A stretch of DNA of 64,000 nt from Thiohalophilus thiocyanatoxydans (GCF_004366735.1 NZ_SOQX01000003.1:124001-188000); one strand, 5' to 3'. Counted from the stretch's first letter, positions 28,438 through 37,615 are shown. The notes: a model not told the origin generated them from the sequence alone. Translations and numbers: made by a program.

Positions 28438-28670
28438 AACAACGCAGAGTTCGCGGAGGCGCGGAGACGCGGAGGAAAAGAATAGCTAAATCTGGCACAC
28501 GGCAGGGACCGCCTCACAATCATATTTATCGGATCAAAATCTGAAACAGGTTCATGTTTTCTCTGCGGCTCCGCACCCAAACGACGGGCATAAACACCTC
28601 CGCGCGACGTACAAGGAAGTACTGGTGTCGCGGGAGTCAGGATGACGAGAGCGACCCTCCGCGTTAATCC
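28438..28670. repeat. GCGGAG-type repeat block with an inverted copy of the shared 23-base motif
   Basis: Units ACGCAGAG, CGCGGAGG, CGCGGAGA and CGCGGAGG run from 28441 to 28474; CTCTGCGGCTCCG is at 28561-28573. The reverse-complement copy of the 23-base motif lies at 28573-28595. The 300-base gap between ruvC and ruvA holds only this block and the ruvA leader. Confidence 0.75.
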
Positions 28671-28723
28671 CAGTGGCGTGGATAAGTGATACAGTTAGGC
28701 AAAATTCAATCAGGAGCCAACAG

Positions 28724-29338
28724 GTGATCGGGCGTATTCAGGGGATTCTGGTCAGCAAGCAGCCGCCGCAGCTGCTGGTGGATGTGCACGGGGTGGGGTA
28801 TGAAATCGAGGCGCCCATGTCGACTTTTTACCAGCTGCCGGAGGTGGCCCAGCCGGTGACTCTGCACACCCATCTGGTGGTGCGCGAGGATGCCCAGCAG
28901 CTCTACGGCTTCGCCAGTGAGCACGAGCGGCGGCTGTTTCGCAGCCTGATCCGGGTCAACGGGGTCGGGGCGAAGCTGGCGCTGGCGATCCTCTCGGGGA
29001 TGAGCGCCGATGAATTCGCCCGCTGTGTCCATGATGACGACAGCCGCGCGCTGGTGCAGTTGCCGGGGGTCGGGAAAAAGACCGCCGAGCGATTGATCAT
29101 GGAGATGCGGGACCGGCTGGCCGACTGGGAGAGCGACAGTCCGGCGCCGGCCGACGGTTCGGCACCGCGCCCCCCGGCGGCCGGATCCCAGGAGGCCGAT
29201 CGCGAGGCGGTCAGCGCCCTGATCGCCCTGGGCTACAAACCGCCGGAGGCCAGCCGTATGGTCCAGTCGGTGGACAGCGAGGGCCGAAACAGTGAAGATA
29301 TCATTCGCGCCGCGCTCAAGGCGGCTGTAAGCCGTTGA
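28724..29338 (+). CDS. ruvA: Holliday junction branch-migration protein RuvA
   Basis: RuvA binds four-way junctions and recruits the RuvB motor. The 204-residue product has the N-terminal OB domain ([10 protein letters not shown]), two helix-hairpin-helix motifs ([10 protein letters not shown] near 75-84 and [12 protein letters not shown] near 110-121), an Ala/Pro-rich linker and a C-terminal UBA-like domain (about 155-204). The start is the GTG at 28724, seven bases after AGGAG, which gives the standard N terminus. Confidence 0.95.
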   Translation: MIGRIQGILVSKQPPQLLVDVHGVGYEIEAPMSTFYQLPEVAQPVTLHTHLVVREDAQQLYGFASEHERRLFRSLIRVNGVGAKLALAILSGMSADEFARCVHDDDSRALVQLPGVGKKTAERLIMEMRDRLADWESDSPAPADGSAPRPPAAGSQEADREAVSALIALGYKPPEASRMVQSVDSEGRNSEDIIRAALKAAVSR

Positions 29339-29366
29339 TTATAGAAAACAAAGACTTATCACAGCC

Positions 29367-30428
29367 ATGATTGACAACGATCGCCTCATCGCCGCCGGGC
29401 AGCAGGGCTCCGAGGATGCCCTGGACCGGGCCATCCGGCCCGCCAGACTGGCCGATTATGTGGGCCAGGCGGCGGTGCGCGAGCAGATGGGGATTTTCAT
29501 CGAGGCGGCGCGCAGCCGCAGCGAATCCCTGGATCATGTGCTGATCTTCGGCCCGCCGGGCCTGGGCAAGACCACCCTGTCGCATATTATTGCCAACGAG
29601 CTGGGCGTGAACATGAAACACTCCTCCGGCCCGGTGCTGGAACGCCCCGGCGATCTCGCGGCGCTGCTGACCAATCTGGAGCCCCATGATGTACTGTTCG
29701 TGGACGAGATTCACCGCCTCAGTCCGGTGGTGGAGGAGATCCTCTACCCGGCCATGGAGGACTACCAGATCGACATCATGATCGGCGAGGGGCCGGCGGC
29801 CCGCTCGATCAAGCTCGATCTGCCGCCCTTTACCCTGGTCGGCGCCACCACCCGCGCCGGCCTGCTCACCTCGCCGCTGCGGGATCGCTTCGGTATTGTG
29901 CAGCGCCTGGAGTTTTACAGTCCCGAGGACCTGACCCGGATCGTGCGCCGTTCCGCGCAGATTCTGGAGGTGGAGCTCGAGCCCGAGGGGGCGCTGGAGA
30001 TCGCCCGGCGCTCCCGGGGCACGCCGCGGATTACCAACCGGCTGCTGCGTCGGGTTCGCGATTACGCCCAGGTCAAGGCGGACGGGCGTATCAGCGCCGC
30101 CGTGGCCCATCAGGCGCTGGATATGCTGGATGTGGACAACCACGGCTTTGATATGATGGATCGCAAACTGTTGTTGACCATTATCGAGAAATTCGATGGC
30201 GGTCCGGTGGGCATCGATAATCTGGCCTCGGCCATCGGCGAGGAGCGCGGCACGATCGAGGATGTGCTCGAACCCTATCTGATCCAGCAGGGCTTTATGA
30301 TGCGCACCCCGCGCGGGCGTATAGCGACCCGCCACGCCTACCTCCACTTCGGCTTGTCCGCGCCGACCCCCGAGCCTGCCGCCGCCTCACTGGACATGTT
30401 TAACAATGAGACGACTGAGGGCTCATAA
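29367..30428 (+). CDS. ruvB: Holliday junction branch-migration ATPase RuvB
   Basis: This AAA+ hexameric motor drives junction migration with RuvA. The 353-residue protein has Walker A GPPGLGKT (residues 62-69), Walker [11 protein letters not shown] (about 110-119), sensor GATTRAG (about 158-164), a [12 protein letters not shown] arginine region and a C-terminal winged helix. It starts 28 bases after ruvA, as usual. A dispersed repeat follows before ybgC. Confidence 0.97.
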   Translation: MIDNDRLIAAGQQGSEDALDRAIRPARLADYVGQAAVREQMGIFIEAARSRSESLDHVLIFGPPGLGKTTLSHIIANELGVNMKHSSGPVLERPGDLAALLTNLEPHDVLFVDEIHRLSPVVEEILYPAMEDYQIDIMIGEGPAARSIKLDLPPFTLVGATTRAGLLTSPLRDRFGIVQRLEFYSPEDLTRIVRRSAQILEVELEPEGALEIARRSRGTPRITNRLLRRVRDYAQVKADGRISAAVAHQALDMLDVDNHGFDMMDRKLLLTIIEKFDGGPVGIDNLASAIGEERGTIEDVLEPYLIQQGFMMRTPRGRIATRHAYLHFGLSAPTPEPAAASLDMFNNETTEGS

Positions 30429-30429
30429 A

Positions 30430-30590
30430 GGTTCTTTTTAACGCAGAGGCGTTTATGCCCGTCGTTTGGGTGCAGAGTGAAGAAATAATTTTGAATTTTG
30501 AGTGTTGAATTTTGAATGGTCTGTAGCTCTGAAACTCAAAATCCAACATTTAAAATTCAAAATTATCTCCCGCCTCTGCGTTGAATTGTT
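30430..30590. repeat. Nested repeat block with the 23-base motif and AT-rich heptamer arms
   Basis: AACGCAGAGGC (30440-30450) runs into the 23-base motif (30451-30473). AT-rich arms follow: TTTGAAT, TTTGAGT, GTTGAAT, TTTGAAT (30490-30517) facing ACTCAAA, ATCCAAC, ATTTAAA, ATTCAAA (30535-30562). CGCCTCTGCGTT closes the block at 30571-30582. It lies between ruvB and ybgC. Confidence 0.8.
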
Positions 30591-30605
30591 TTAGGAGTAT
30601 AGAGT

Positions 30606-31004
30606 GTGAACGAGTTCCTGTGGCCGGTTCGGGTTTATTACGAAGATACCGATGCCGGCGGCGTGGTGTATTACGCCAATTATCTCAGATTCATGGAGCG
30701 GGCCCGCACCGAGTGGTTGCGCAAACTGGGCTTTGAGCAGGATGAACTCATTGCGCAGCACGATGTCTTATTTGCTGTGCGCCGGGTGCAGGTGGATTAC
30801 CGGCAGCCGGCGCGGTTTAACGACAGCCTCGTCGTCAGCGTCAAGGTAGTGGAAGCCGGCAAGGCCAGCCTGACTTTTGCCCAGGCCATTTGTCGTGAAT
30901 CGGACAATACCCTGTTGTGCGAGGGAAAAGTCAAAATTGCCAGTCTGGAAGCGAGCAGTTTCAAGCCGCGTCCCATTCCCGCCTCGCTGCAACAACAACT
31001 TTAA
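30606..31004 (+). CDS. ybgC: Tol-Pal system-associated acyl-CoA thioesterase
   Basis: This is a 132-residue hot-dog fold thioesterase of the 4-hydroxybenzoyl-CoA thioesterase type. The YYEDTDAGGVVYYANYL block (residues 11-27) carries the catalytic Asp, and RARTEWLR follows. YbgC is encoded with the Tol-Pal genes in most proteobacteria and is linked to phospholipid metabolism. The start is the GTG at 30606, eight bases after AGGAG. The TTG start of tolQ lies 18 bases downstream, so this gene opens the tol operon. Confidence 0.94.
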   Translation: MNEFLWPVRVYYEDTDAGGVVYYANYLRFMERARTEWLRKLGFEQDELIAQHDVLFAVRRVQVDYRQPARFNDSLVVSVKVVEAGKASLTFAQAICRESDNTLLCEGKVKIASLEASSFKPRPIPASLQQQL

Positions 31005-31022
31005 TCGCCGGAGGATAACAGC

Positions 31023-31715
31023 TTGCCTGAAATGTCATTGACCCATCTGATTCTCGATGCCAGTTTCGTTGTTCAGCTGGTCATGCTGTTGCTGCTGGCG
31101 GTGTCGCTACTCTCCTGGACCCTGATCTTTTTCAAATATTCCGTTATCAAACGGGCACGGGCCGCGGCGGATCAATTCGAACGGCACTTCTGGTCCGGGG
31201 CCGACCTGAGTGAGCTGTACAAACGCCTCTCCGGCCGGCGAACTCAACTAGAAGGTATGGAACTGATCTTCGAAGCCGGTTTCCGGGAGTTCGTCCACCT
31301 GCGTAAAAGCCGCAACGTCGAGCCGAGTGCGGTTGTCGAAGGCACACAACGCGCCATGCGGGTGGCGCTCAACCGCGAGATCGATCGGCTGGAGCACCAC
31401 CTCTCCTTTTTGGCAACGGTAGGTTCCACCAGCCCCTATGTCGGCCTGTTCGGTACAGTCTGGGGAATTATGAATGCGTTCATGGGCCTGGGCACCGCGA
31501 GGCAGGCAACCATTGCGACAGTTGCGCCGGGCATCGCCGAAGCCTTGATTGCAACCGCAATGGGTCTCTTTGCCGCCATCCCGGCGGTAGTCGCCTATAA
31601 CCGTTATTCCAATGACGTGGAGCGGTTGATCAGCCGTTATGATATTTTTACCGAGGAATTCTCGTCCTTTTTGCAACGTCAAACCCACAGCAGCGCGGAA
31701 GCGGTTCAGTCATGA
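31023..31715 (+). CDS. tolQ: Tol-Pal system proton channel subunit TolQ
   Basis: TolQ and TolR form the proton-driven inner-membrane motor that energises TolA during outer-membrane constriction. The 230-residue protein has three membrane segments (about residues 15-37, 135-160 and 168-190) and the conserved SPYVGLFGTVWGIM block near 139-152. The start is the TTG at 31023, eight bases after GGAGG; an ATG nine bases later is too far from that site. It overlaps tolR by ATGA. Confidence 0.95.
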   Translation: MPEMSLTHLILDASFVVQLVMLLLLAVSLLSWTLIFFKYSVIKRARAAADQFERHFWSGADLSELYKRLSGRRTQLEGMELIFEAGFREFVHLRKSRNVEPSAVVEGTQRAMRVALNREIDRLEHHLSFLATVGSTSPYVGLFGTVWGIMNAFMGLGTARQATIATVAPGIAEALIATAMGLFAAIPAVVAYNRYSNDVERLISRYDIFTEEFSSFLQRQTHSSAEAVQS

Positions 31716-32152
31716 AGGTGACCGGAAGACGCGTCAAACGTAAGCGTATGTCCGAAATCAATGTCGTGCCCTACATTGATGTTATGCTGGTACTGCTGAT
31801 TATTTTTATGGTGACTGCCCCCCTGCTAAGTGAAGGTATCGAGGTAAACCTGCCGGAGAGTGGTGCAAAAACACTGGAAGAGACAGAGGAGGAGCCTCTG
31901 GTCGTGTCGGTCAATCGTGAGGGCGATTATTTTATTAATCTGGGCGAGCAAGCCGACAAGCCATTACAGGCCGAAACGCTGGTGCAACGTGTCAATGCGA
32001 TATTGCGTCAGCGCAACGACAAAACAGTTTATGTCAAGGGTGATCGGGATGCCAACTACGGCCAGGTGGTAACGATGATGGCAACCTTGCAAGAGGCGGG
32101 TGTCAGAGACCTGGGGCTGGTTACACGCTCGCCGGATGATGCTGAAAACTGA
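31712..32152 (+). CDS. tolR: Tol-Pal system subunit TolR
   Basis: This ExbD/TolR family protein of 146 residues has a single N-terminal membrane helix (about 20-40). Asp23 in VVPYIDVMLVLL is the proton-carrying residue. The periplasmic domain ends with the usual GVRDLGLVT strand. It overlaps tolQ by four bases and is followed by tolA after two bases. Confidence 0.96.
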   Translation: MKVTGRRVKRKRMSEINVVPYIDVMLVLLIIFMVTAPLLSEGIEVNLPESGAKTLEETEEEPLVVSVNREGDYFINLGEQADKPLQAETLVQRVNAILRQRNDKTVYVKGDRDANYGQVVTMMATLQEAGVRDLGLVTRSPDDAEN

Positions 32153-32154
32153 GT

Positions 32155-33135
32155 ATGTGGCAAGTCATCAAAAGTTCTCCACTGGCGGTTCTGGCTGCCG
32201 TGCTGGTGCATGCGTTGCTGGTTGTGATCTTGATGGTCAATATTGACTGGCCCACCGAGGAAGCTGACTCCGGCAAGCAAGAGGAGATGGAAGTCATCGA
32301 AGCCAGGGCGGTTGACGAGAAGGAATTTGAAGCAAGGGAACAACGGCTGCGCGAAGCGGAAGAGAAAAAACGTAAGCAAGCGGAAGCACAGCGTCAGGCT
32401 GAACTGAAAAAACAGCGTGAGGCGGAAGAAAAGAAGCGTCGCGAGGAAGAGGCACGCAAGCAGCGCGAGGCGGAAGAGGAAAAGCGCAAGCAAGCGGAAG
32501 CACAACGTCAGGCCGAGCTGAAAAAGCAGCGCGAGGCGGAGGAAGAGAAACGTCGTAAAGAGGCGGAGGCGCGCGAGCAACGCGAGGCGGAAGAAGCGAA
32601 ACGTCGCAAAGAGGAGGAGGCGCGCAAGCAACGCGAGGCGGAAGAAGAGAAGCGCCGTAAAGAGGAAGAAGCGCGCAAGCAGCGCGAGGCGGAGGAAGAA
32701 AAACGTCGCAAAGAGGCGGAGGCGCGCAAGCAGCGCGAAGCCGAGCAGCGCCGCGAGCAGGAACGCGCCGAGAAGGAATTGCAGGCCGAGATGGAGGCTG
32801 AAGCCGAGGCCCAGGCACGTCGTGAGTGGCTGGCACGGCATGGCGATGAAATTAACCGGTATAAAGGCCGGATTAAAGAAAGCATTACCCGACATTGGCG
32901 ATTACCCGCCACAGCCAGCAGTGGCATGCGCTGTAAAATTATGGTGAGATTATTGCCCGGCGGCGAAGTGGCCAGCGTCAGGATTACCCAAAGCAGCGGC
33001 GATGCCGCCTTTGATCGCTCGGTGGAAGATGCGGTCTACAGCGCGGCACCGTTGCCGGTTCCCGGTGTGGACTCGGGACTGTTTGACGAGTTTCGGGAAA
33101 TCGAATTTGTTTTTGCGCCGGAGGATAAACGTTGA
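32155..33135 (+). CDS. tolA: Cell envelope integrity protein TolA
   Basis: TolA spans the periplasm from the TolQR motor to TolB/Pal. The 326-residue protein has an N-terminal membrane anchor (about residues 8-28, with the SHLS-like VLVHALL helix), a long Lys/Arg/Glu/Ala helical stalk (about 50-225) and the C-terminal TolA domain with one Cys (MRCKIMVRLLPGGEV, about 259-273). Part of the stalk is four perfect-length 17-residue repeats. The stop overlaps the tolB start. Confidence 0.95.
   Translation: MWQVIKSSPLAVLAAVLVHALLVVILMVNIDWPTEEADSGKQEEMEVIEARAVDEKEFEAREQRLREAEEKKRKQAEAQRQAELKKQREAEEKKRREEEARKQREAEEEKRKQAEAQRQAELKKQREAEEEKRRKEAEAREQREAEEAKRRKEEEARKQREAEEEKRRKEEEARKQREAEEEKRRKEAEARKQREAEQRREQERAEKELQAEMEAEAEAQARREWLARHGDEINRYKGRIKESITRHWRLPATASSGMRCKIMVRLLPGGEVASVRITQSSGDAAFDRSVEDAVYSAAPLPVPGVDSGLFDEFREIEFVFAPEDKR
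32533..32736 (+). repeat. Four tandem 51-bp units within tolA
   Basis: Units start at 32533, 32584, 32635 and 32686, each encoding 17 residues of the pattern EAEEEKRRKE-EARKQR. They form part of the TolA coiled stalk. The copies differ at a few bases, so copy number may vary between strains by recombination. Confidence 0.85.
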
Positions 33136-34454
33136 TGATATGGATGAGACGAATAGGCCTGTTCACGCTGTTGTGGCTGTTGATCAGTTTGCCGGCGCGG
33201 GCTGTGTTGACTATCGAGATTACCCAGGGCTCGGACGAAGCCATGCCGATTGCCGTGGTGCCCTTTGCCTGGGGGGGGGAGGGCAAGGCACCCGAGCAGC
33301 TTGATCAGATTATTGGCGCTGATTTGCATCGCAGCGGTTTCTTCCGGCCACTGGATAAAGATGATCTGATTGCGCGTCCGAATACGGCCTCAAAAGTCAA
33401 TTACGCCGACTGGCGGGCGCTGAATGTCAATTATCTGGTCGTCGGCAGGATATTACCGCGCGATGACGGCAGTTACACCGTACAGTTTCAACTGCTGGAT
33501 GTGAATCGACGACAGCAACTGGCCGGTTACAGCTTGCAGACTGACAAATCAGGACTGCGGCGTACCGCCCATCAAATTAGCGATATTATTTATCAGGAAA
33601 TTACCGGCAAACGCGGTGCGTTCGATACGTTTATCGCCTACATCACCGTGATCCGGGATCAGGCCGACAAACCGCGCTACCAGCTGGCCATTGCTGATTC
33701 CGACGGTCACAATGAGCAGGTTATCTACAAGTCCCGTCAGCCGATGCTTTCGCCAAGCTGGTCCCCGGATGGCAAAAAACTGGTTTTCGTCTCTTTTGCC
33801 CGGGGCCGCTCGGAGATCTATATTCAGAATATCCTCAGCGGTGAGACCCGGCGGCTCGCGGAATTTAGCGGACTGAACAGTTCCCCCACCTGGTCCCCCG
33901 ATGGCGAATACCTCGCTATGACCCTGTCGCGCGACGGCAACCCGGAAGTTTATGTGATGCATATCGAGGACCGGTCATTGCAACGAATTACCCGCAACGG
34001 TGCGATTGATACCGAGCCGGCCTGGTTGCCCGACAGCAAGGGACTGGTATTTACATCTGATCGCGGTGGTTCACCCCAGCTGTATGAGGTGGCGTTGAAT
34101 GGCGATATGCGGCCGGCCGGCCGGCCCGCACGGCTGACTTTTCGCGGCAGCTATAATGCGCGTGCCAGTGTTTCGCCGGACGGGAAGCATGTCGCCATGG
34201 TGCATCGTGAGGGGAGCCGGTTCCGGATTGCCGTGCAGAACCGGGACAGCGGGCAATTCCGGGTGTTAACCGATTCGCGGCTGGATGAATCGCCCAGTTT
34301 TGCACCAAATGGTAGTATGATTATCTATGCAACCGAAGATGATTATCGCGGTATCCTCTCCGCTGTATCGGTTGATGGACGGGCCCAACAGCAACTGAGT
34401 CTGCAACAGGGTGACGTACGTGAACCGGCCTGGTCACCATTGCGGTCCGAATAA
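33135..34454 (+). CDS. tolB: Tol-Pal system periplasmic beta-propeller TolB
   Basis: The 439-residue periplasmic protein has a cleavable signal peptide (about residues 1-23, ending near PARA), an N-terminal alpha/beta domain (about 25-160) and a six-bladed propeller with repeated SPSWSPDGKKL, SPTWSPDGEYL and ASVSPDGKHV motifs. It links TolA to Pal. I choose the ATG at 33135, whose first base is the last base of the tolA stop; a TTG one codon earlier is in frame. Confidence 0.95.
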   Translation: MIWMRRIGLFTLLWLLISLPARAVLTIEITQGSDEAMPIAVVPFAWGGEGKAPEQLDQIIGADLHRSGFFRPLDKDDLIARPNTASKVNYADWRALNVNYLVVGRILPRDDGSYTVQFQLLDVNRRQQLAGYSLQTDKSGLRRTAHQISDIIYQEITGKRGAFDTFIAYITVIRDQADKPRYQLAIADSDGHNEQVIYKSRQPMLSPSWSPDGKKLVFVSFARGRSEIYIQNILSGETRRLAEFSGLNSSPTWSPDGEYLAMTLSRDGNPEVYVMHIEDRSLQRITRNGAIDTEPAWLPDSKGLVFTSDRGGSPQLYEVALNGDMRPAGRPARLTFRGSYNARASVSPDGKHVAMVHREGSRFRIAVQNRDSGQFRVLTDSRLDESPSFAPNGSMIIYATEDDYRGILSAVSVDGRAQQQLSLQQGDVREPAWSPLRSE

Positions 34455-34481
34455 TGACGGGAAATACCCAAGGAGAATCTT

Positions 34482-35030
34482 ATGCGCCAATTTCTGACTT
34501 ATCTCGTATTGATTTCAGTCGTGCTGACTCTGGGCGGTTGTAACTTTGGCCCGGTCAAGTCCGACGCCGAGGCCGAGGAGGAGATGGCCGACGGTCGTGA
34601 CGCGGAGGTCTCGCAGGAAGACGAAGATCAGCGCTTCTCCGGCGATCTTGGCGGCGGGGCCCGGATGGAGGAGCTGAACGATCCGGACAGCCCGCTCTCC
34701 ACGCGGGTTATCTATTTTGATTTTGACAGCAGCAGGATCACCGACGAACAGCGCGAAGTCATCGATGCGCATGCCGATTTTCTGAGTCGTAATCCCGATG
34801 TGGAGGTCGTACTGGAAGGGCACACCGATGAACGGGGTACCCGGGAGTATAATCTGGCTCTGGGCGAGCGTCGGGCACAGTCTGTGGAGCAGTTGCTGCA
34901 GGTCCAGGGTGTATCGGCCGAGCAGATTGAGGTGATCAGCTTTGGCGAGGAACGTCCGGCGGCAATGGGGCATGATGAATCGGCCTGGCGTCTGAACCGT
35001 CGTGTCGAGATTCTTTATTCCGGGTTGTAA
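34482..35030 (+). CDS. pal: Peptidoglycan-associated lipoprotein Pal
   Basis: This outer-membrane lipoprotein ties the envelope to peptidoglycan. The 182-residue product has a lipoprotein signal with lipobox LGGC and lipidated Cys20, an acidic linker (about residues 28-68) and an OmpA-like domain with YFDFDSS (about 77-83), LEGHTDERGTREYN (about 111-124) and NRRVEI near the end. An AAGGAG ribosome site precedes the ATG. The gene order tolB-pal-cpoB is conserved. Confidence 0.96.
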   Translation: MRQFLTYLVLISVVLTLGGCNFGPVKSDAEAEEEMADGRDAEVSQEDEDQRFSGDLGGGARMEELNDPDSPLSTRVIYFDFDSSRITDEQREVIDAHADFLSRNPDVEVVLEGHTDERGTREYNLALGERRAQSVEQLLQVQGVSAEQIEVISFGEERPAAMGHDESAWRLNRRVEILYSGL

Positions 35031-35031
35031 T

Positions 35032-35874
35032 ATGAAAACTTTCTATCAGCGTGGCTTGTTGGTGCTTCTGGTCGGCGTGTTGTCGATCCCCGCTTTTGCG
35101 CAAGACAGAGGGGATCGTTCGATCGAACAACGCCTGGAGCGGCTGGAGCGACTGGTCGATAGCCAGGGGCTGGCGGATATTCTGATGCGTCTGAACAGCC
35201 TGGAAGAAGAGATCCGCGAGTTGCGCGGTCAGAACGAGGAACTGACGCATACGATCGAGGAGCTGAAAAAGCGTCAACGTGAGCTGTATATTGATCTCGA
35301 TCGTCGGTTGTTAGAGGTCGAGCGGGGTGAAGCCCGTAAACAGCCCGATACGCCAAAGCGTGATCGCGGCGAACAATCTTCCTCCGACACGCCGGAGCGA
35401 CTCACCGGCGAATCCGCTCCGCGATCAGAGGCGCGTCAATCGTCAAGTGGCGATGATAAGGCAGTGCCGCTTTCCGTGGACAAGACGGAACAGGAGGCCT
35501 ACAAGGAAGCCTTTAACCTGCTGCGCGAGCTGGAGTATGACCAGGCGATTACCGCTTTTCGCGAGTTTTTGCAAAACTATCCGGACGGTCGTTATGCCCA
35601 TATCGCCCGCTACTGGCTGGGTGAGGCCAACTATGCACAGCGCAACTTCCGCGCGGCGATCGGCGACTATAAAAAACTGATCGCGCATTATCCCGACAGC
35701 CCCAAGGTAGCCGAAGCCATGCTCAAGATTGGCTATAGCTACAACCAGCTGGAAGAGTATCAGGCGGCGCGCGATAGTCTTGAAAAACTGACTGCCGATT
35801 ATCCCGGCACCACGGAAGCGAGCCAGGCCCGGAATCTGTTACAGAAAATCCGTGCCAAATTGAGCGATGGGTAA
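35032..35874 (+). CDS. cpoB: Cell division coordinator CpoB (YbgF)
   Basis: CpoB coordinates peptidoglycan synthesis with outer-membrane constriction and interacts with TolA. The 280-residue protein has a signal peptide ending near AFA-QD (about residue 23), an N-terminal coiled coil (about 30-105), a polar linker and C-terminal TPR-like repeats (about 155-275) with the YKEAFNLLRELEYDQA pattern. The start at 35032 lies one base after the pal stop; an upstream frame extension would overlap pal. Confidence 0.94.
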   Translation: MKTFYQRGLLVLLVGVLSIPAFAQDRGDRSIEQRLERLERLVDSQGLADILMRLNSLEEEIRELRGQNEELTHTIEELKKRQRELYIDLDRRLLEVERGEARKQPDTPKRDRGEQSSSDTPERLTGESAPRSEARQSSSGDDKAVPLSVDKTEQEAYKEAFNLLRELEYDQAITAFREFLQNYPDGRYAHIARYWLGEANYAQRNFRAAIGDYKKLIAHYPDSPKVAEAMLKIGYSYNQLEEYQAARDSLEKLTADYPGTTEASQARNLLQKIRAKLSDG

Positions 35875-36543
35875 ATGTCGGACAATGCTGTCATTGCCGC
35901 AGCGGATCGTCTGCGAATCACCGAGATATTCTATTCCCTGCAGGGTGAGGCCTGTCAGGTCGGCCTGCCGACGGTATTTATTCGTCTGACGGGTTGTCCC
36001 CTGCGTTGCGGCTACTGCGATACCAGCTACGCCTTCAGCGGCGGGCAATGGTACAGCCTGCCTGATATCCTGGCTGAAGTGAGCCGTTATCATACCCGGC
36101 ATATCACCGTAACCGGCGGCGAGCCCCTGGCGCAGAAAAACTGTCCGGCCCTGCTCACGCAACTGTGCGATCACGGTTACAGCGTCAGTCTGGAAACCTC
36201 CGGTGCGCTGGATGTCTGCCAGCTGGATCCGCGGGTGATCAAAGTGATGGATCTGAAAACGCCTTCCTCCGGCGAACAGGATAAGAATCTGTATACCAAT
36301 CTCGATTGCCTGAATTCGCAGGACCAGGTCAAATTTGTAATCGGGGACAGGGCCGATTACGACTGGGCGGTGGAAATGCTGCGAACTTACAACCTGGCCG
36401 GGCGCTGCGAAGTATTGTTCTCGCCGGTGTTCGAAACGCTCAAACCCGCGGAACTGGCCGACTGGATCCTGCACGACCAGCTGCCCGTGCGCTTCCAGCT
36501 GCAACTGCACAAACTCCTGTGGGGCGACGAACCTGGGCGCTAA
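35875..36543 (+). CDS. queE: 7-carboxy-7-deazaguanine synthase
   Basis: This radical SAM enzyme converts 6-carboxytetrahydropterin to CDG in the queuosine pathway. The 222-residue protein shows the cluster motif C-x3-C-x2-C in CPLRCGYC (about residues 41-48), an FYSLQGEA opening and the TGGEPL strand (about 80-85). It begins immediately after the cpoB stop, so it is cotranscribed with the tol genes. QueC follows after a repeat block, while QueD and a FolE2 cyclohydrolase lie 23 kb away. Confidence 0.95.
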   Translation: MSDNAVIAAADRLRITEIFYSLQGEACQVGLPTVFIRLTGCPLRCGYCDTSYAFSGGQWYSLPDILAEVSRYHTRHITVTGGEPLAQKNCPALLTQLCDHGYSVSLETSGALDVCQLDPRVIKVMDLKTPSSGEQDKNLYTNLDCLNSQDQVKFVIGDRADYDWAVEMLRTYNLAGRCEVLFSPVFETLKPAELADWILHDQLPVRFQLQLHKLLWGDEPGR

Positions 36544-36544
36544 T

Positions 36545-36728
36545 TTCACCACGAAGACTCGAAGTCACGAAGAATATCTTTCTCTCGCAGAGACTCGCAG
36601 ACGCAGAGAGTGCAAAATAATGTTGAGTTTTGAATGATGAATTTTGAATTAATTGTGAACTGCAATTCAAAATTCAAAACTCAACATTCAAAATTATTCC
36701 TCCGCGCCTCTGCGTTGAAATTATTATG
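36545..36728. repeat. Nested repeat block between queE and queC
   Basis: CACGAAGA-type units (36549-36573) and GCAGAGACTCGCAGACGCAGAG-like units (36586-36610) are followed by AT-rich 7-mers GTTGAGT, TTTGAAT, GATGAAT, TTTGAAT (36621-36650). These face ATTCAAA, ATTCAAA, ACTCAAC, ATTCAAA (36664-36693). CTCCGCGCCTCTGCGTTG closes it (36701-36718). Confidence 0.82.
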
Positions 36729-36739
36729 AGGATGAGGTT

Positions 36740-37414
36740 ATGAAAAAAGCTGTGGTGCTGGTCTCGGGTGGGCTGGATTCTGCGACGACGCTGGCGCTGG
36801 CGCGCGAGCAGGGGTATGCCTGTTACGCCATCAGTTTCGATTACGGGCAGCGCCATAAATGCGAGCTGGATGCGGCGCAGCAGGTGGCGCGGTCGCTCGG
36901 GGTGGTCGAGCACAAGCTGATGCAGCTGAATATGAACGATCTGGGTGGCTCGGCGCTGACTGATGAGTCGCTTGATGTGCCGGAGGAGGGCGTCGGGGAA
37001 GGGATTCCGGTCACCTATGTGCCGGCGCGCAATACGGTATTTCTCTCCCTGGCGCTGGGCTGGGCCGAAGTGCTGGAGGCGGAGGCGATTTTTATCGGGG
37101 TCAATGCGGTGGACTATTCCGGTTACCCCGATTGCCGGCCCGAATATATCGCGGCCTATCAGCGACTGGCCGATCTCGCCACCCGGCGCGGCGTGGAAGG
37201 CCGTCCGATTCGGGTCGAGGCCCCGTTGATTCACCTGAGCAAGGCCGCGATTATCCGCGAAGGCGCGCGTCTCGGCGTCGATTACGGCCTGACCACCTCG
37301 TGCTATGCCCCCGATGCGCAGTGCCGCGCCTGTGGGCGCTGCGACGCCTGTCGGTTGCGCCGGGCCGGCTTCAAAACTGCCGGGATCCCGGATCCGACCC
37401 CCTACCAGCTCTGA
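36740..37414 (+). CDS. queC: 7-cyano-7-deazaguanine synthase
   Basis: QueC turns CDG into preQ0 with ATP and ammonia. The 224-residue protein has the PP-loop SGGLDS (residues 9-14), a YGQRH block near 35-39 and a zinc site C-x7-C-x2-C-x2-C close to the C terminus ([14 protein letters not shown]). The ATG has GAGGATGAGG upstream. No preQ1 riboswitch was recognised in the leader, which is occupied by repeats. Confidence 0.96.
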   Translation: MKKAVVLVSGGLDSATTLALAREQGYACYAISFDYGQRHKCELDAAQQVARSLGVVEHKLMQLNMNDLGGSALTDESLDVPEEGVGEGIPVTYVPARNTVFLSLALGWAEVLEAEAIFIGVNAVDYSGYPDCRPEYIAAYQRLADLATRRGVEGRPIRVEAPLIHLSKAAIIREGARLGVDYGLTTSCYAPDAQCRACGRCDACRLRRAGFKTAGIPDPTPYQL

Positions 37415-37440
37415 ACCCCAGAGAAATCATTAACTTGGGA

Positions 37441-37511
37441 TGGTGCAAAATGCACCAACAGCGAAGTAGGGGGTTGTGAAACTGGTCACTTTTGGGGGAA
37501 GTCCGTACAAT
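37441..37511 (+). promoter_or_regulatory. Candidate promoter and upstream palindrome of the YeeE gene
   Basis: TGGTCA (37483-37488) and TACAAT (37506-37511) are spaced by 17 bases and make a plausible sigma-70 promoter. Upstream, TGGTGCA (37441-37447) and TGCACCA (37451-37457) form a perfect palindrome around AAA. AAGTCCG (37499-37505) and CGGACTT (37525-37531) flank the minus-10. Confidence 0.5.
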
Positions 37512-37615
37512 GCCGCCATTTGGTCGGACTTGTGCGGAGGAGGTACCGGTCAGGCCTGGGCGCCCGGCGGATGGCGGGCAAACAATATCATGCGTAAATC
37601 GAGAGGGCTGTATCA

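Noticed and set aside
32056-32895. Leu/Phe/Ala-rich minus-strand frame that looks like a membrane protein
   Set aside because: It is the complement of the Lys/Glu/Arg repeats in tolA, which gives a false hydrophobic reading.
36545-36739. preQ1 riboswitch before queC
   Set aside because: The leader is filled by the nested repeat block and shows no preQ1 aptamer pattern.
37441-37457. NtrC-like site before the YeeE gene
   Set aside because: NtrC sites have GCAC outside and GGTGC inside the centre (TGCACC-N-GGTGCA); here the arms are in the opposite order, and no sigma-54 minus-24/minus-12 promoter was found.
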